Below are positions 60,700 to 64,000 of a DNA stretch of 64,000 bases, piece after piece. The notes beneath the pieces are model-generated. The model worked only from the letters and a program-made list of their open reading frames with translations, had not been told where the DNA came from and did not search any database. Where the stretch lies: positions 1,421,501-1,485,500 of the forward strand of contig BQUP01000005.1 in NCBI GenBank assembly GCA_022835595.1, read 5' to 3'. The first letter of the stretch is position 1; each line of letters opens with the position of its first letter. Source of the DNA: Cystobasidium ongulense. Its lineage: Eukaryota > Basidiomycota > Cystobasidiomycetes > Cystobasidiales > Cystobasidiaceae. A program made the position numbers and the translations under genes.

Positions 60700-63600
60700 A
60701 TGGCGTCCGACGATAGAGAAGGCGCAGCTCCATCTCTATCCCGAGAGGACAGCTACTCGAACGACGGTAAAGATGGAATAACCGTTCCTGTTCGAGGCGT
60801 GCAATCTGCTGGTACCGCTGCGACTGCGACTGGTGCTGGCGCTGGACTCCATCCCAGCGATAGCAGACATCGGCTCGCGAGACAAGACTGGCTGTCCCCT
60901 CCAGCGTCGCCCAATCCAGATACGACACCCTTCTTCGACGAGTCTGAGGCGAAGAGATTGCACATGGTGAGTCACTTGCTCTTATCGTGACTCTTGCTCA
61001 AGACTGACGATGATCGACCTCGACTATACAGGCCGACTCAAAGTATTACGCTACACATCCAGCAGAGGAGCACCACAATCTACCACACAGTCAATCAAGC
61101 AGTGCCATGCCCAATCTCGAAGCACTTCTCGTTGGAAACCAAAATACTAGCAATCAGACCATTGATGGCAGTGGCACTCTACCAAAGCTGCCTCCCCCTG
61201 CATCAGTACAACCTCAAAGTCCATCTGTATCATTCGCTGCACCTACAATATCAACACATGAACCACGCTCAGCAACTAAATCTCGCAATCCAGATATTGT
61301 GAGAACTGCAAGCCAGATGAATGGAGATAGTAGTAATTCTACACCTGGCTCAAGTGGTCGACCTAGTCCTAGTCGATCTCCTTCAAGAGCGGCAATGCCT
61401 GAAAATGTACCTGGCTTCAAGTATAGAGATGACTATTCCCCTCAATTACCAACTCTGAATCGGACGACCGTCAATGCGGATGAAGATGAAGAGATCGAAT
61501 TGGGTTTGCATACTGCTGACGATGAGGAGGTCTCGGCTGAATTGAGAGAGCTGTACAATTCTTTCCAGGTGAGCTAAATTTCAGTCAATATTCAGGCATT
61601 GTAAGGTACCAATGTGGTGCTTGCGTTTCTAGACTTGCATCGACCTGCGAGAGAAATACATCGCCCTATCGTGCCAGAGATTGGAAGATAATCCAATCAA
61701 TCAAGATGGCGAATTCTTCCCACGTCAAGGCTCGACTTCTACATCTGCCTCTCGACCACCATCGCCCGATCTTCATAAGCGTTCACCATCCAACAGTCGA
61801 CCTACATCCGTCAAGTCACCCAAGTTGCAGAATAAACCCTTACCCTCCGAAATTATCGCCGAGAATGGAAATGGCGATGTTCGACCTGCTCCAACTACTA
61901 AACCTTGGAAGATATACCCGCCCCCACCTAAACCTCATTGGGAAAGGAGAGACCCTTTCACTGCTAAACCAGCTGCTGATGTCGAAAATGAACAAGTCGA
62001 ACAGGAATTCAAAATGGAAGATTGTGAAATCCCTGGCGAACATGACTTTGTTTATGAGATGGATTCCCAAGGCGTGTTTCAAGTTTATAAGAATGAAGAA
62101 ACTCGTAAGTGACAACGTTTTTTTGAGCGCCCTAGCTTCGAAAAAATCCTCTGATTCTGTTATTTTATCCCTATGCCAGCACGCAACCCTGAAAATGTGG
62201 AATACAAAGTCCCAAATCTAAAAGAATATTTCATGGATTTAGAATATGTTCTAAGTGTTATTTCAGATGGACCAGCTAAGTCATTCGCTTATAGAAGAAT
62301 ACAATATTTGGAAAGTAGATGGAATTTATATTGCTTACTTAATGAATATCAAGAATTGGCTGAAATGAAGGTGAGTTTATCGGTTCATCATCCTTGATCA
62401 GATGTAAGAAGATTGAACAGCTTAGACTGACTGTATCGAACCTTCTTGTTTATAGAGAGTACCACATCGGTAAGTATCTAGCAATGTTCCGAAGAGGGTG
62501 CCTTCATAGCGATTGACCTCTGTTACCCAACGCAGTGACTTCTACAACGTTCGTAAAGTCGATACACACGTTCATCATTCAGCTTGCATGAATCAGAAGC
62601 ATCTGCTTCGATTCATAAAGTCAAAGATGAAGAGAAGCGCAGATGTAAGTTTCAAAATTGACTCGAGCCTTGTTTTTAGTTACATCGGGTTACTAGCTGA
62701 TTCAATCCGCTTAAAATACAGGACGTTGTGACATTCCGAGATGGACGCTATCTTACCCTACGACAAGTCTTTGAATCGCTTAATTTGACAGCATATGATC
62801 TGTCTATCGATACACTTGATATGCATGCTCATAGAGATGCCTTCCATCGATTCGATAGGTTCAATGCTAAATACAGTAAGCCACAGTCACGACAAAGGAA
62901 GCACTCTTACTGAATCTGTTCTGCTTTGTAGACCCGATTGGAGAAAGTAGATTGCGAGAGATCTTCCTCAAGACTGATAATCACGTACAAGGCAAATACC
63001 TCGCTGAAGTTACGAAAGGTGAGATGATGCCAAATCGTAGCCTACTTTGGGATACACGCTGATAATGCGAAATAATCAGAGGTATTCGATGATCTGCGAG
63101 CTACCAAGTACCAGATGGCGGAATATCGCATCTCAATTTATGGAAGGTCAGTCACCATACGAAGCTTGAGAGAGAATTTCTTGACTGAATTTCTGGATGT
63201 TATTTTTGGTTAGATCGAGAGGGGAATGGGACAAGCTGGCGAAATGGGTCGTTAACAACAAACTCTTCTCGGATAACGTCCGATGGCTCATTCAAATTCC
63301 CCGCTTATATGAAGTGTTCAAAGCTAGCGGAACGGTCGAAAGCTTTGGAGATGTAGTACAAAGTAGGTTGGCTTCTCTTATCACATTGATGAAAGGATGT
63401 TCACTAACATGTGTGTCTGTAACATCAGATATCTTCCAACCGCTTTTCGAGGTCACAAAAGATCCTAGAACCCATCCCGAACTTCATGTTTTCCTACAGC
63501 GCGTCATTGGCTTTGATAGTGTTGATGATGAGTCTAAGTCAGAGAGAAGACTTTACCGAAGTACGGTGTTGCTATCCAGCTGTCAGAATGGCGATTCAGG

Positions 63601-64000
63601 ATTAACGTCGATCTTTCTGCAGAGTATCCCTTCCCGAAAGACTGGACTACCAGCCAGAATCCGCCTTATAATTACTGGCTCTTGTGAGTATAGACTGTTC
63701 TCATCTGCCTACATTTGCTGATCAGGCTTGCAGCTATCTCTTCGCCAATATGGCCACCCTCAACAACTGGAGACGAGAGCGCGGTTTCAGTGGGTGCTCG
63801 CCTCTTTCTGATTCCGCGAATTTCCTGTTGACTCGGCTTGGCATGATCAGACACTCTGGTTTTGAGACCGCATGCTGGCGAGGCTGGAGATACCGACCAT
63901 CTCACTTCTGCCTTCTTGACATCTCACTCGATCTCTCATGGAATCCTACTGCGCAAAGTTCCGGCACTCTGCTATCTCTACTATCTCGAGCAGATTGGGG
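60700..64000 (+). CDS. amd1: AMP deaminase (Amd1), 5' part, truncated by the right edge
   Basis: Fourteen exons are visible: 60700-60966, 61032-61568, 61633-62104, 62180-62370, 62456-62469, 62536-62644, 62722-62875, 62932-63018, 63080-63146, 63214-63362, 63429-63560, 63623-63683, 63734-63789 and 63851-64000 (open). About 815 residues are encoded. After a Ser-rich N-terminus of ~350 residues come [10 protein letters not shown], then the metal-site segment [77 protein letters not shown], and [13 protein letters not shown] followed by [10 protein letters not shown]. The enzyme deaminates AMP to IMP with a zinc ion. Exon 5 is only 14 bases (RVPHR). The remaining C-terminal zinc ligand region lies beyond the window. 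Confidence 0.97.

Overview
This window is nuclear DNA from a fungus, most likely a basidiomycete. The genes carry many short introns (about 50-75 bases, mostly GTGAGT/GTAAGT...CAG), some have very small exons, and the proteins carry long Ser/Pro/Gln-rich low-complexity extensions. The conserved genes are standard fungal housekeeping genes: V-ATPase c'', Prp16, cactin, Bos1, Jac1, AMP deaminase and Mde1. I see no bacterial-type operon, rRNA, convincing tRNA, CRISPR array or intact transposon. All exon joins below were read from the bases. For every multi-exon gene given, except the incomplete one at the right edge, the joined exons sum to a multiple of three.

Layout. 0-10 kb: a 3' gene end at the left edge, an unrecognised Gln-rich protein, a very large FHA-RING ubiquitin ligase (Dma1/CHFR type), and a divergent Stn1-like OB-fold protein that shares its upstream region. 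10-17 kb: a CCCH zinc-finger protein with an 8-base first exon, an unrecognised helical/acidic protein, and V-ATPase c''. 17-27 kb: a 1550-residue disordered fungal protein, then two tandem copies of a DUF1917 (UPF0696, eIF4E-like fold) gene with identical 9-exon structure including a 13-base microexon, then Jac1. 27-34 kb: the splicing helicase Prp16 and the Golgi SNARE Bos1. 34-36 kb: no gene I can assign, only coding-like fragments. 36-45 kb: a Ser-rich protein, cactin, a mitochondrial RF1-like hydrolase, a membrane nitrilase resembling apolipoprotein N-acyltransferase, and an RS-rich protein. 45-54 kb: a small protein with a Cys-rich tail, a ubiquitin-like/AN1 zinc-finger protein, a CENP-B-type DNA-binding protein, a protein with several APC/C degron-like motifs, and a disordered protein. 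55-64 kb: zinc alcohol dehydrogenase, a small secreted protein with dibasic sites, Mde1 (methionine salvage), and AMP deaminase running off the right edge.

The genes do not form one pathway. Small groupings are visible: Prp16 and cactin both act in pre-mRNA splicing; Mde1 and AMP deaminase both act in nucleotide-linked salvage; the Dma1-like ligase and the degron-rich protein both suggest cell-cycle control. The most notable novelties are the tandem DUF1917 pair, the Cys-rich repeat tail, the secreted precursor with dibasic sites, the large insertion in the AN1 finger, and the Lnt-like membrane nitrilase.
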